A DNA stretch of 64,000 nucleotides, from the NCBI GenBank assembly GCA_023512835.1, contig CM042085.1, forward strand, positions 38,952,324 through 39,016,323, in the 5' to 3' direction. The notes below the pieces were generated by a model that made no database searches, was not told the origin of the DNA, and was given only the letters and a program-made list of their open reading frames with translations. Below, in pieces: positions 25,039 to 38,400 of this stretch. The position numbers and the translations under genes are program-made. This DNA comes from Taxillus chinensis. Lineage: Eukaryota; Streptophyta; Magnoliopsida; Santalales; Loranthaceae. The stretch's first letter is position 1. The number at the start of each line of letters is the position of its first letter.

Positions 25039-26475
25039 TCAAGCACGACGTCTCCTCCTCTGCGGCGGTCTTTCTCCAGCATCCTCCCTCTGCTGTAGCA
25101 TGGTCTCCAATTGCTTGTCCCTTAATTGCAGCCTTTGAGTAGCTTTCTCCAAAGCGGCTTCTAGTCTGTGGACTTGTTGCCTTAGCTCCTGGTTCTCTTG
25201 CAAGATGGTCCTCACGATCAGACTCTGCTGTGGCTCGTGTTGCGCTCTCCAAGGGATGTAAGCTGGGAAGATACCGGATTTTGAGTTGTTAGGCTGAATC
25301 TTGCGAGGTGTAGACCATGCTTGATACATCTTCATCCCCTTTTCTTCTAGCATAGTTCAACTATAAGTGAAGTCGCAGGCCTCCATCCCATACAATATCG
25401 GAACAACCTGACTATCTCCTAGCTATCGTCCACTCTGCAGTGGTGCATAAGCAGTAGCTCCCCAGGGGCCTAGCAAAGGAACCCAATTGTACTCACCACA
25501 ACTGTATGTCATAGAGTATCTTGGCATCCAGGGAGCAATCCAAACGATGTCTTCTTCCTTTAAGTCCTGCAGCTTCTTCTTCCAGTCTTCAAATCCTTTA
25601 GGTAGAATCCACTTACTGAGCAGGATGTCCAATAGTGTGGTATAAGGCAACTGGTATATCGGTGTGAAGTTAGGGACAGCACAGGGGAGATGTCCCTTCA
25701 GCCAAGTGCAGAAAAGTGGTAAGCAGCCGGTGAATTGTCCCGAGCCACGAGTTCTCAGATCGGAAAGGGAACGGATAGTTTCTACTAGGATAGCCGGGGT
25801 GGGATCACAACCTTGCACCACTTGCCGCACTAAGTCAATGACTGCCATGTCTACGTATGCCGAGATACGCGGAAAAATGACTAACTTGAAGATTGCTAGG
25901 GTTAGAAACCGGTGAAATCTTGTTTCTGTAGTAACCGACATAACCTCCTGAATAGTTTCCCATGACAGCTGTTCTCGCCCCTCACGGTTTACCAGAAAAG
26001 GTGCTTCCTAAATAGGGACCTCCATCATGTCAGTAAAAGCTCTTCGTCCCGCCCTTCTTGGATCAGGTAAGTAAACTTTCCTTCGGTGATCTTCCGGTAT
26101 GTCAAGTAGTCTTTTATATTCTTCTACAGTAGGAACAAGGTCAATGCCATTGAAGTCGAAGCATCTATGCTTTGGCTCCCAAAAATGAAGTGCAACTTGA
26201 AGCATATCTCTATCAACTAGTAGGTCGGTTAAATGCAGTACATCGCCAAATTGTCGGACATAAGCAATCTTTGTTTCATCCGGCCACTGACTCCATTTGG
26301 CCTGTAACTCACTAGTGAAGTCTTGTGAAAATTCTACTGTGACCCGACCTACCTTGTGCAACTCTCCCGGTGGAAAGTCTCCTAGACGGCGTTGAATTTC
26401 ACCGGATGCTTGAGCCACCTTAGTAGCAGTCTCCTGCTCCCATACACCCTCTAAGAGATGACTAAATGTTGCCAT
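25039..26475 (-). pseudogene. Element B ORF1 (Ogre-specific ORF upstream of gag), three in-frame stops
   Basis: A single reading frame of 479 codons is interrupted by TAG (26008-26010), TAG (25423-25425) and TGA (25357-25359) with no frameshift. The start MATFSHLLEGVWEQ is at 26475. Blocks such as FDFNGIDLVPTVEEYKRLL and RFHRFLTLAIFKLVIFP resemble Ogre ORF1 proteins, which are distantly like plant mobile domain proteins. The end (from 25353) is a predicted coiled coil (QENQELRQQVHRLEAALEKA) with a basic QRRRRRA tail. The function of ORF1 is not established in the family. Confidence 0.82.
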
Positions 26476-27100
26476 GCACCCTATATGAATGACGTGATAT
26501 GCAATATGGAAGCGTTAGGAGATCAAAAAGAAATATATACAGAATAGACAAATAAACAAAAATATTAACATTTTAAACAAACAAGGGATGTCTTAATGCA
26601 GCTACCCTGCAAAACCAAGATTAGCATGGCATGCTTAGTCATATAACATGTTGGTTGGTGTGCCCCTAATGGGCCATGATTTCTCACCCTATCTTATTCG
26701 TTGGTCCTCAAGCTTCATCTCTAGAGGGCTCCATACACCATGGGATTTACCGGAGGGGGGGCTTAAAAGGACGTGCCTTAAAAGGACCTCAAGCCTGAGT
26801 GAGGAGTCCGGGGTCTCTTCACGGATAATGATCAGCGCTCAGGGCACCCTAATAAACCTCGCTAACCTAAACTGTGATAGAAACCCGGGTAGGAGGTTTA
26901 TGCATGAATGCAATGATTTACGGAAAGCGATAAAACACAACTGTCATGGCATCAAAGCGCATAAATCAAAACTATCATGTGACGGCAATTAAACGCAGTA
27001 AATGAATCGATTAAATAAAGAACAAAGAATGAAAAAATAAAAACAATAAAAACAAAGAATAAACCTCCTAATCTTAATTCTAGGCCTAACTCTCTAAATC
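26476..27100 (-). other. Element B untranslated leader between primer site and ORF1
   Basis: No open frame of note. It would form the 5' leader of the element RNA. Confidence 0.6.
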
Positions 27101-27119
27101 GTCCCCAGCAGAGTCGCCA
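27101..27119 (-). promoter_or_regulatory. Primer binding site of element B
   Basis: The minus strand reads TGGCGACTCTGCTGGGGAC two bases after the 5' LTR end (GATGACA). It begins with the TGG complementary to a tRNA CCA end and matches the primer site type of Ogre/Tat elements, usually ascribed to tRNA-Arg. Confidence 0.8.
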
Positions 27120-27121
27120 GC

Positions 27122-30100
27122 TGTCATCACCGGATTCCGTCCGGGAGGGAAACCGCTTTTGGGGTGCGGTTCCCCCCATCCTTCATCCGAAGGGTGATGA
27201 AATAAACAGAGTCGCCACCAACCGTTTTTGGGGTGCGGTTGGTCACCTAAAAGGAAATTATTTATGCCGCTTAGGGATGGGCTCGGGAGTTTGTTACGCA
27301 TGGGGAAGGATTAGCACCCTCACAACGCCCTTTCGGTACCTATCTTAAGAGTCGGAGGTTTCTAACTTATTTTACCCGTTATCTTTTAAATAGTCTAAAA
27401 GTGATAAGTTCGACTCTTTTTATTTTACTAAGTTATTTGTTGAAGTTGTAATTAAATTTAATTTACCCTAGACTAATAAAAAGTCTACAAGTTGTAAGTC
27501 ATATGTTAATGCTTTAAACAACATATTACAATAATTCTAAGGATAAAAATTAATAGGAGTTTATAAAAAGCAAAAAAATAAAAAAATCAAAGTGTTAAAA
27601 AAAAAGGTTTTTGTTTTTTTTTGTTTTTTTTTTTGTTTTAAATGGAGAAAGGTTTTTTTTGTTTTGTTTTGTTTTTGTTTTGTTTTTTTGTTTTTAATTA
27701 TACCTAAGTTATCTCAAAGTTTTATTTCTAGGTTAAATGTTAATTTTTTTTTTATATTTCAAAGGGACAAAAAGAAGAAAAGCCAAGAAATACTAAAGAA
27801 AATCAAATGACAAGTGAAAAACTTTTTTTTTTTGCTTGTTTAGAAAATAACCTTTCCCTTTTTTTTGACTTGTTTGGAAACATTTTGTTTTGTTTTGCTT
27901 TATTTTGTTTTGTTTTTTTGTTTATATTTCAAAGGGACAAAAAGAAGGAAAGCTAAGAAACACTAAAGAAAACCAAATGACAAGTGAAAAACATTTTTTT
28001 GTTTGCTTATTTAAAAAACAACTTTTCTTTTTTTTTTTGACTTGTTTGGAAAAATTTTGTTTTGTTTTGTTTTTTTTTAGGAAAACATTTGTTTTTTTTA
28101 CAAACACATTTTTAGGAATGTTTTTTTTAATGTATTTAATTAAAAAGTTTTTTTTTTTGAAAAAAAAAAAAAAATAATAATCATAAAAAAAAGTTCAAAA
28201 TAAATAAGACAAACACAGTGTTGCGTGTGATTGTGACAAAAAAAAAACTCACTCTCCTTTTTTTCTCTCTCTTTCTCTCCTTTCTTTTTGCTTTTTTTTT
28301 CACTAATGTTTAGTTTACAAATTACAACTGTATGGGATAAGAGTCCCAAAATTACATGAGTTGTAATGGCCAATACTAACAGTTTTCCTATGGCCCATAG
28401 AGAGGAAAGAGAACAACAACAAAACGAATAATTAAAAGACTACGTAACGCAAATAATAATAAAAAAGACATATGTATAACATGGCAAACAGTGATAACAT
28501 AGTCTTAATAAGCACGCAACAAAAAAAGACAAACATTGCACTAGTAAGACATTAATAAGCAAAGAAAGATTAGTTTTTGTACATGCACTGGATGCAAAAC
28601 AAGTGATAGTAGCAAGCGTTGGGGGAAGGTTTTTTTGTTTTGTTTTATTTTTTTTTTCTGCACTAGTTTTTTAGTTTTTTTTCTACATTTTTTTCTGCAC
28701 TAGATGGTTTTTCTGCACTGATTTTTTTCTGGTTTTTCCTACACTAATATTCTGGATTTTCTACACTGGTTTTCTGTTTTTTTTTTCGCACTAATTTTCT
28801 GGTTTTTTACTGGTTTTCTAATTTTTTCTCTGCATTAATTTTTTGGTTTTTTTTACTAGTTTTCTGCTTTTTTCTTCTGCACTAATTTTCTAGTTTTTTA
28901 CTGGTTTTCTATTTTTTTCTGCACTGGTTTTCTATTTTTCTCTGCATTAATTTTCTGGTTTTTCTGCATCAGTTTTCTGTTATTTTTCTGCACTAAGTTG
29001 CTAATTTTTCTGCACTGGTTTTCTAGTTTTTATGCACGGATTTTTTTTGTTTTTGTTGGACTATTCTGCATCAGTTTTCTATTTTTCTTTCTGCACTAAG
29101 TTGCTGATTTTTCTGCACTAACTTTATTCTATTTAGAAGGGTTTGCATGCATGAAACAATAGCAAAACATAACAGCTAACAAACACTATGCAAAACAAAG
29201 AAACACTACACGGGAAAGAAAAAAAAATTGCATGTCAAAACACCACAGCCAAGGCGCAACAGACATCAGGCGTTCTTTGTTTGTTTGGTTTTTATTATTG
29301 TTGTTGTATTTTATTTTATTTTTCCACCACCCAATGCTGAGAAAATACAGCTAATGCAGATACACACTTGCAAACCAAACACTAGGCAGGAGTGAAATCA
29401 TGCCAAAAAACGTTATAGGCACCATAGCATCAGGGTCTGAATTTTTTACAGCATGGCTTACAGGAAATAGGAGACAAAGACATGACAAAAAAAAAATACA
29501 GCAACAGACAAACCAACATATAACCAAATAACAGAAACTAATGACAAATCATACAAAAAAAACATATACCCAAAACTCCAATACCAACATAAACTGACAA
29601 ACTAACACAAACGCCAATTGAAAACATGGCCAAATAAAACAACGTAAATCAAATAGTCAATTGATTATCTAATTATCAAATAGCCAAGACCAACATAAAT
29701 CAAACATCCAACACCAACGTGAGCCATTTCACCAAACAACAGGCATAGGAGAGAACCAGTTATCCATAAATCAAACAAAAACGCAAGCAGTCAATAGGCA
29801 TCTCATACGTATGAATGAATTAAAAAAAAATTAACCAAGTCCATGAACCGAGCACCTTCCCCTGGCTTCCTTGGACGGTCAGTGGACGGTGGAGAGGCAT
29901 GATGCAACAGTGTCCTGGCAGTGTGAGCTTGGTGCGGCAGATCTGTTATGTTGCTGAGCTGGTGTGGCTACGTTGTGGGGTTGGTGTGTGCTGTGATTGG
30001 GGTCGTCAGCGCTATAGCCACGAGCAGAGCAAAAGGGTGGGGGTGATGAGAGGTAGTGGCCGGCGGCGACAACAGTGGTGGCCGGCGGTGGCAGCGATGA

Positions 30101-31571
30101 TGATAGTGGCGTGAGCTCGGAGCGTCAGATTTGTTAATATTGCTATCAGGAAAGCTGGAGCATGCCGTTGTTGGAGCGATCAGGGCTGGCTGGTGTGGCT
30201 GTGTTGTGGGGGTCGGTGTGTGCTGCGATTGGGATCGTCAGCAGGGACCCCCTAGGTTCGGCACTGGGGGAAGGGAGTTTTCACGTAATCGGTGGAAGAG
30301 AAGAAAGAGGAAGGCTTTGCGTGTATTTTTTGGATTGTTGATTGCAGAGGTGGTGCTTTGTGGGAGCAGACCAGGGACACTCCACACCGGCCGGCGGGAT
30401 GATTTCCAGCCAGGGGAGCGGGGCTCTTGGTGGGAGGAGACAGAAGAAGGATGAAGATTGGGTGTTTTGTGTTTTTCTTTCGAATTTTAAAGGGAGAGAG
30501 AGCCCACCACGAATTGAGAGAGGAGAGGAGTTTTATAGGGAAGATCTAGGGTTCAAGGATTCTTGAGGGCGGCGGCTATGGCAGGGTACGATGTCCAGGG
30601 TGAGGACCCGATTTTGCTTAGGTTTTGTTCGGCCGAGAGAGAGAAAAGGAGGTATGGGGACGGGGCGTGGCTAGCGTGGAGGAGGTTGGCCAGGGAAGAG
30701 GGAGAAAAAGGAGGTAGGTGTATGATGGCTAGCGTAGCTGTCCGGCATGGAGGTGAGGAAGACGACACGAACGATGGGAGAGATGAGAATATGTTGTTTT
30801 TTTTCTTTTTATTTGCTTTTGCTTTTTATTTCTTTATTTTTATTTGATTTGTATTTTGTTTTATTCTTAAGCTAATAAGGAGATGACACGTGGACAGGGG
30901 TAGGCGGGAAAAAGAAAGAGATGGCGGCTAGGGTTTATGATTTTTCAATGGGGTATTTTTAACTGATGTTTTTTTAAGTTTTGGGATTAGTAAGTCGATC
31001 TGAATTTCGCTAAATCGCGAAAAAATTATTTTTGGACTCGGGGCGTTGTGACGAGCATCCTCGAGTAATTTTTATTTAAAAATGATTTTATTTTCGCGCC
31101 AAGCCTGTACTGCGCGTCCCAAAACTGTTTTATCACTGGAAAACATATATATTTTTTATTTTTTTGAAAATGTTTCAGGAGCTAAAATATGCAATATATA
31201 TATCAAAATTCTCAGAAACGACGAGTAAAATAAGAAAATGAGGTTCATGACCTGATTTGGATTGCCATTTTGAAAGTCAATTATTGTTTGACCGTTATTA
31301 GTTGTTCAAACGCTGTTTTGACTATAACTTCTTCGTTTGACCTCGAAATCGAGTGCGGTCGAAGGCGTTGATCCTTAAATTGATTTTCTATTGCCTAGGA
31401 TGGACTCTTTGGCATTTGAAGGCCTTTCTGAATAAATCCTTAAAATCGGGCATTTGCAGCGCAACGGTCACGACTCTGTCATCCTAGAAAATTTTACCGA
31501 AAGCGGAGGTAGCATAGAAGAAAATTAAGCTTGACAAAATATGTCCAACCCGGACAAATTAGGGTCCAACA
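27122..31571 (-). repeat. Full-length 5' LTR of element B
   Basis: The LTR is 4450 bp, from TGTCATCACC to GGTCCAACA (plus strand), flanked by the TAAGT duplication. It contains the poly-T and TTTTCTGCACT tracts and a GC-rich part near 29850-30780. On the minus strand a TATAAAAC box lies at 30530-30537, which places U3 at about 30500-31571. Small open frames at 29899-30847 are not conserved genes. Confidence 0.92.
30530..30537 (-). promoter_or_regulatory. TATA box of element B 5' LTR
   Basis: TATAAAAC on the minus strand, about 1.03 kb inside the LTR. The equivalent part of the 3' LTR is deleted. Confidence 0.5.
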
Positions 31572-31623
31572 TAAGTCATTAACAAGCAACTACGCAAATC
31601 ATTCCAAGCAATTTCAAGAATAT

Positions 31624-33120
31624 TCCCACGCCCACTCCAGGGATCGAGGGGTTAGTGACTGATCCATTCCTGTACAATACTACAACAGGGGTAGAATTGT
31701 ATACTCCGATGAATTCAATTCAAATTTTAAAAAAATTTTTTTTTAAAAAATGACAATGCGATCCAATTCTCATAAATGTCCCGATACCCAACACTCACAA
31801 ATAAGTTCACCCAAAAGGGTTAAATCCCAGCTACGTCTGACCTAATCAAAATAAGAAATAATCAAAATAGTAAATAAGTCCGTTAAATGAATCCTCACCA
31901 AAGATGTCCCGACACTTTGAAGTGGCTCACATTTCTCCTCAACTGTAGGAAATAGAACTAACGTGGGGTGAGCGTGAACCCCGATGGTAATCCCCGTCTC
32001 CCCGTTATCACGTAAAATCCTAAATCTACACATGATCGGTGTATGCTTGTGCGTGGAAGTATCTCTTATCCTGAAAACACATTCGATCCAAAATGAGACA
32101 TCACCCAATATAGTTAATTTATTAAAGGTTACCTATTGACTATTCAGCATCCATAAGATCCCCACTAATCGCTCGATAATCCGATCGTCTCTTCATAGCC
32201 ATATGTAGGGACTTACGGTGTCCTTAGCGACAACTTGACCTATGGGACCTGGGTTACCCCTTATTAGGGACCTGTGACCTCTTTCCCTTGATTTGGGACC
32301 CATAGTTAACGACCAATTCCATCATCGATTCCACATGTGACAATAGATAATTGAGTAACTAGTGTCAAATATCCGGGTTTATTTAAATCATTAAACCAAC
32401 AATAAAATTCCACAAATAATAATTAAACTACTAAGCGATAATAACAAATCTAACGATATTATTTAATTACAACTAATCAATTAAAATCGAAATAATATTT
32501 AAAATAACAAGCAATAACAAGTCCGAGCATTACCCATTTAATTAAACTAATTAAAACTAAGCCCAATTAATATTTAAAATGTGAAGTGACCAATATTAGG
32601 TCCCGATGTCCGAATTTAATAGATAAAAAAAGTTTTAGAATTAGGTCCAAAAGAATAAATGCGCCCGCGATAAAGAGCAACCCTCGGAGATTTATGAGGA
32701 AAGGAACCAGGCCCAAAGACCTGACTAAACGTCTGTGACCCCACTAGAGGTGGCATACTATGGGGGGCGAGTGCCGCCCCTCCCTTACGGGCGTGGCAAA
32801 ACCAGCCTCCTGCCGGCCTTAATGACCTGTGTGTGCCCCATCTCAAATCTTGTGAGAAATACGCTTTGGCCTGGTAAGATACCGATAATGATATTAATAA
32901 TAATCAAGCGAGAAAAATTAAAAAAGAAGAGATGATAATCAACACCGGTCGAGGCGAGAAAAAGCCAGGCCGTGGAGGGTATAGAATGATACCTTGATAA
33001 TGCATAATAATAATGATAACGATTTCTTAAAATTCATTCCTCTGCTGGCGTCTTAAATAATAACAACAATAACCAATGACAACAACAACAACAATAATAA
33101 TAATAATAGATGATTAGCTT
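31624..33120 (-). repeat. Right (5') LTR of LARD A, first piece
   Basis: Aligns with about 10574-12073 of the left LTR but with dense small indels and replaced short blocks. It ends at GATTAGCTT where the copia element begins. The later pieces are 45538-45675 and 53892-54670. Confidence 0.85.
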
Positions 33121-34492
33121 TGATGGTTCTTGGAGCCTAGGGGGGGGGTGAATATAGGCTCTTGCTCGAAACTCTTTATTCTCTTATAAGCAAAAACACT
33201 TATCTAGTTAAGTGATAGAATCAACTAGGAAGATAACCGGATAGTGGAAGTATTTTGTTTTTTATTATCAAAAGATAAATACGACAAAATAGAAGCAAGA
33301 CTCTCTTTTACTCTGTTTACAAAGGATTCACACGCTTTATATTATGTCTTTGAACTCTTGTGCAAGGATTGATTCGAGCTCGCTCCTTACGCCCTACGGA
33401 AATGTACAAGTATGAATATTTATACAAAAACATTCTAAGAACTGACCTTGGAACTTGGTTCCGGAATACGTTAAACAAACTATTTCCTCGGTAATCTCTC
33501 TTCCTTAGTCCCCTTGTGGTTTGTGGAACTCAAGATCTTGGGTTTGAAGGTATAAGTGCCTTTGTGAGTTCCCAAGTATAATTAAAAAGTTATGTCCACA
33601 TGGGGTGATCCACGTGAGATTCTTCGGGTTCTCAATGAGTTTGTCTTTATCGGGACACCACAACTGATAACTAAATGCGGTAAGTTGAAGTAGCATCTTC
33701 TTGAAATGCAGTGTAATTTTCACCTCCGTTGCTAGTAAGCTCGGAACCTTATAAAATATCAGTAGTTCCTATACTCCGTATCGGTTGATTTGAAAATCCC
33801 TAGTCGGTGTCGTGACTTACCGCCTCCCGTAAGTTCCTTGCTTCGTATGTAAGTTCTTTACTCCGTATGTAAGATGCTTAGTCCGTATGTAAGTTCCTTA
33901 CTCGTGCGAGTCTAGAGGATCGGATGGCTTACTCAATCTTAGCACATCCTTACTCCACATGAGTGAGTGGTCCGGGTTCACTTACCTCGCACCACCGGTT
34001 TCCTCTCTACAGTGCAAATAAAGACTCGGGTCCTTATTCCGCGTCGGTCTTCCCTTACTCCGTATATATAGATGACTCGGATGCATTGGGTGTGTTTTTT
34101 ACTTTAGTTCACTTGGTGGAAGACTTAACTTTTTAGCTCCGTGTATCGACTCTTTTACTTTGTACGACCTTGTAGACCAGATTCTTACCTCGTCAGTTTG
34201 ACTTAGTCCGTTTGAGATATTAAGAGCGGATTCGTTAATCCGTAGCTTTTAAGTTCTTTATCCGTACGAATGTTCCTTATTAAGTATGTATTGGTGACTT
34301 GGTTATTTCTTAAGTGTTTGATAGCACTCGCTCTTGTCCGGATCGGATTATGTATCTGTCCTTAGCTTTGCTCTCACGGTGTATTTGGGATTAATAACAT
34401 ATCTTACCTGATGATCAAAAGAAACACAAGATCTCGTATCAAAATACGTAGGGCTTTATCGCGCATGATCAAATTACGGGCTTGATCCGTGA
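33121..34492 (-). repeat. 3' LTR of the copia element
   Basis: Starts TGATGGTTCTTGGAGCC and is homologous to 44195-45537. The end is degraded (CCGTGA instead of CCATCA). It holds repeated CTTACTCCGTATGTAAGTTC-like units between about 33770 and 34330. Confidence 0.85.
33770..34330. repeat. CTTACTCCGTATGTAAGTTC minisatellite in copia LTR
   Basis: Degenerate units share the words TTACTCCGTATG, TAAGTTCC and CTTAGTCCG. The array is also present in the other LTR at about 44810-45320. Confidence 0.75.
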
Positions 34493-37400
34493 TCTCCCGA
34501 TTATGGATATGCCCAAACCCTTTGTAATCTGATGCGGTAAGCATAGCCTTGAAAAGATAACATCCGAGAATACACATCATGACCATTTCATTTATAAACC
34601 TTGAGAATACAATTCGGCCTTTATACAAGATTTTCATTAAAGATGCGTAAGGCTTATTATACTTGAAGATCATTGTTCTTTGCTTTCTCTCAAGCTCCAT
34701 TATCTACTTCATGAATAAGTGGTGTGTTGGCTCCAAGATTTGTCCACACTTAAGAATGACTTGATGAAATATGAGACAAAGCCCCATGTTATCTCGTCCC
34801 AATTTGTTGTAGCACTTGCTACCTTGCCGAGGAATATGCATGACCTGAGTTGGTCTCGAAGGAGTGATGCCCAACTTTTCATATAATCAGACTTTCTTCT
34901 GACCTGATCAACTTGAGAACCGCAGGAGGTTCCATTGATTCTTTCTTACATCTTGCTTTCTAATTTGATGAGAATCAATCAGAATCGGTTTGTTTGGGTG
35001 AATCGTGAAACGACGCTTGACATGAAATGTGGCGACGTGATCCGGTACGGAATGAGGATAGTTGAGAGAGTTCTCCATGAACTGTTATCCTCGAGTTACG
35101 TCGATAAGAGGCGAATGATATCTATCTTGGGAAGATAGCCCTCGTTCGACACGGAGACTGAACAAGTGGCCGTCTTATGCGAGAGATGGAAACGACATCA
35201 TCTCTATGACCACAAGAAGTTGTCGATGTCGTTTACGTTGTAAAGAGGCCTTTCTAGGAACAAAGGGTCTGAATATCGTCGGGGAGAAGAGTGCAGGTCG
35301 AGAGACATCTTCTCTTGAGAAGGCAACAGGCATAGGACATCGTTGCCTTACGCACGCTTCGTCCGCATCAGGGGTCGCACGCTGCGTATGATGGGAGGAA
35401 AGTGTCACTGCGGATGGAGAGGATGGAGGAAGAGCTGCGATCGGGAGCTTGGGCGAGGAAGCGGCTACGTTTGGGGATTTGAACTCCACAAAGCAATGAA
35501 GAGACGGACGGCACCTCGGCAAAGTGGATGAATGTGATGCGGGGGAGGAAGCGGAGAAGGATCGGATGATCTCTCTCCCCCGGTTTGGCGGATCGGTGTG
35601 GAGCAACGGGAGAGGCGACCCATCGTGTGCGCGGGTCCGAGTGAAGGGGAGGTAGACAAGGGTGGACGGACGGCGACTAGGTCCATCTTGTTCCGTGGAG
35701 GTGGAGGAGTCGGTGAGGGCGGAGAGGAGTTGGGCGCCAAGAGCATCGACTGCCTGGCGATGGCCGGATATTTGGGCGCTTTGAGCTTGGGCGTGGCGGT
35801 CAGTGGGCGGAGAGCATAGCGTCGGGTGGACCGTGCCAAGAGAAGCACGCCCAGACCGACTCTGGAGCTTTCGAGACTCCCATGAAACAGGAGAGCGAGT
35901 GCGGCCTGGCAGACGAAGAAATCCATGAAATATAACGCAGCGACGAAGGGGCATCCGGGCAGCCGAAAGGCATCCGGGCGAGCGGACCCCTTTGACCGAG
36001 ATGGGTCGACAATGGGAATGTCAACGAGCGGGAGAAGAAGGTCCGGCCTTAGCGGGGAAGGACTCTGTGTGGCATGGACCGAGTCCGGAGAGGTTGAGAA
36101 CGACACATACGGAATGGAGGCAGCATAAGAAAGCCTTGGTCCAAATTCCAGGATGATCGCGGTCTCAGAGGATCGAGTATGGCGAGTGTAAAACACACGG
36201 AGATCGGTGTCGGGGAATGGAGACGTGTGGGCAAAGGTGAAAGCGGAGCCAAAGGTCCGTTAAGGTGTCGGCGGAGAGATGGTCGAGGTAATCTCGGGGT
36301 TGAGGTAGGAGAGGCAAAGGAGGCTTCGGAATAGATTCGGGACATCGACAATTGCGGCGACCTTGGCGGTGTCAACGCGGCGCGACAACGAAGTGGAGGG
36401 TGGGGACATCGCGGCGAAGAAGGGCGAGAAACGGCTCCCTGGGACACGCTGGCTCAGATGGCCCCGCGACCACGGAGGGTTTAGCACTGGGCCCGGTTGT
36501 CTTTGGGAGGCTTAGAAATGGAGGGTGCGACAACGGGTAGAACCGGGAGGATCGGTGGTGGCGGCAAGCGAGGGCATGGGCTGTGAAGGGTCCTGTAGGA
36601 ACTACCTTGTTGTTACGTAGCGGGAAGAAAGCGGAAAGCGGCGAGGAGGGACAATGGGTGTCATGTTCATCAGCGTAATATAGCGAAGATAATAAGCCGG
36701 AGGAAGGGAATAGCGTCATAGCGGGCGAAATGGTCCGGATGAAGATCTTGGGAAGACGATGCTTAGGATGGCCAGAAGGAATGGTTCTTGGAGTCGATCT
36801 CGATGGTGAACAAAAACGTCCCCGATCCATCGGAAGACCTTCGAAAATGCCGTACATGGCCGAGAAGAAGATCGTACGGAAGAAGTCGAGGCGGAAGTGC
36901 GAGCCGAGTAAACATTGACTCGTTATGATCGCCGTCCGACCCCGATAGCGACCTTGGAAGGACTTCACCTTGTATTCCTTGCCTTTATAAGTCGGCCATA
37001 GAAGCCGCCATGGGATCGGCATCGGTATTGTGATTCAGCCACTGTTGATGTCATTAGTCTTGATATTGGTGTGCCTCGAATTAAAAGATGGCGTGGAACG
37101 GCATGACCAAGTAAGGATAACGGTTGTTTGCCTTCCGGGGAAGTGTGTGCATCCCGAGACACGCATTTAATGAATCATCATTATTCCTCCTCAAAAGCAC
37201 GCGATATAAAATAAGACATGGATTATCGTGATTTGGCGATGTCGAGAGTCCGGAGGAATGAATCGAAATGATAATCCAGGAATCGACGATAGTCGAGTAG
37301 CGAGTATCGGGATGAAAAGTAGACCGTGTCGTAGTAACGAGTGCGGTGAGAGAAAAGTAGATTCCTTTCTTGTCGATAAGTCGAAGAGAGAAGTACCCAA

Positions 37401-38400
37401 CACTTTAAATCCAAGACTATGGTGGATTTATCGATAAGAGGTGCGAAGAAAATCTGAACACAGCTTCACGAAAATAAGTTAAAAGTACTAAAAGCAACAG
37501 GCAAGGATTAGTACGGATAGGAGAAAATAGTTAGTGAAGAGCTATATAATCGAACTAATGAGTAGCAAAACTTATGCATTACGAAGAATAAAATAGACAT
37601 GTACATACTAGAGAATGATCAATGTGGTTGAATCGGGGCATATGTCGGATAATAAATACACAAGTTCATATATAGGTGACATAGCAAAACCGTCTCTGTG
37701 AGCAGCGTAGCTAAGATTAATTAAAAATCATATGATTTGACCAAACTAGGATTCATGAGTGAAAAATGAGGAAGTGGACACATGTCAAAGCAAGGATTGA
37801 TTATCCGATTAAAATGCATTGTTGAAGAAAAAAAATACATCGAAGCATGCCGCAGTGCAATTTGACAACGCATGTCGGTCAGATCCGGGAGTAAAGATTT
37901 AGAGGAGGAGTATCTGAGACATATTAGGGGTTATTCACGAGGTAATAAATGAAGCTTAGGCTCCCCGTAGATCGTTCGATCCTCTCGATGAAAGGCTCCC
38001 CTCGAATGACCCCCAGGGAAAAGGGTCATGAGACATATACGGGGTATTACTCGAATAATTTATAAAGCATTTTCTCCCCCGTAGATTGTGCAGATCCTCT
38101 CGGTAGACCTTTCCGGCTTAAAGAAATTCAGCCTTGTCTATCTTTATAGGAAACCATACTTGAAGCTGATCGGGTTGCGATTGTGTATTCATCCACAGGC
38201 ATTCGAGCTAACCCGTTTCATTTCTTGACTATACATGTTAATAGAGTAATCTAAATGAGCAGGGCATTTGTCATGTGGTGATCAGTGGAAATTAAGATCA
38301 TGAAACCGGGAATGAGGTTAATCATATAAACTTTAATCATGTTTGCTTAAGCGACTTGATGGGAAGCATAAACATCCTCGATATGAAGTTGATATCAATA
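34493..38400 (-). other. 3' extra region of the copia element (env-like position), unassigned
   Basis: This stretch separates the RNase H end from the 3' LTR. Its middle (about 35150-37000) is strikingly GC-rich. On the minus strand it gives overlapping Pro/Ser/Arg-rich frames at 35175-35954, 35465-36196 and 36372-37022. Frames near 37200-37410 hold tyrosine-rich words such as YFSSRYSLLDYRRF. I do not recognise a domain. It may be a decayed env-like ORF, as in SIRE elements, or captured host sequence. Indels prevent a clean reading. Confidence 0.45.

Larger units (their letters stand above)
16482..31571 (-). mobile_element. Ogre/Tat-like Ty3/gypsy element B, nested in LARD A
   Basis: The 15.1 kb element is bounded by TAAGT target duplications at 16477-16481 and 31572-31576; joining the two flanks restores the LARD sequence seen uninterrupted in E. 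Minus-strand order: 5' LTR (27122-31571), primer site, ORF1, gag, protease, intron, RT and RNase H, then a truncated 3' LTR (16482-19453). A 4.4 kb LTR, an ORF upstream of gag, a DNGS protease and a spliced pol leader are all features of the Ogre lineage. Integrase, the polypurine tract and the first 1.5 kb of the 3' LTR are missing. Several in-frame stops and two frameshifts make it inactive. Confidence 0.93.

Noticed and set aside
29899..30847. Run of four plus-strand ORFs of 71-107 codons
   Set aside because: Lie wholly in the GC-rich part of the B 5' LTR, antisense to the element; no recognised domain.
35206..36918. Plus-strand frames in the GC-rich block
   Set aside because: No motif; probably chance frames caused by high GC, and the element is read from the minus strand.
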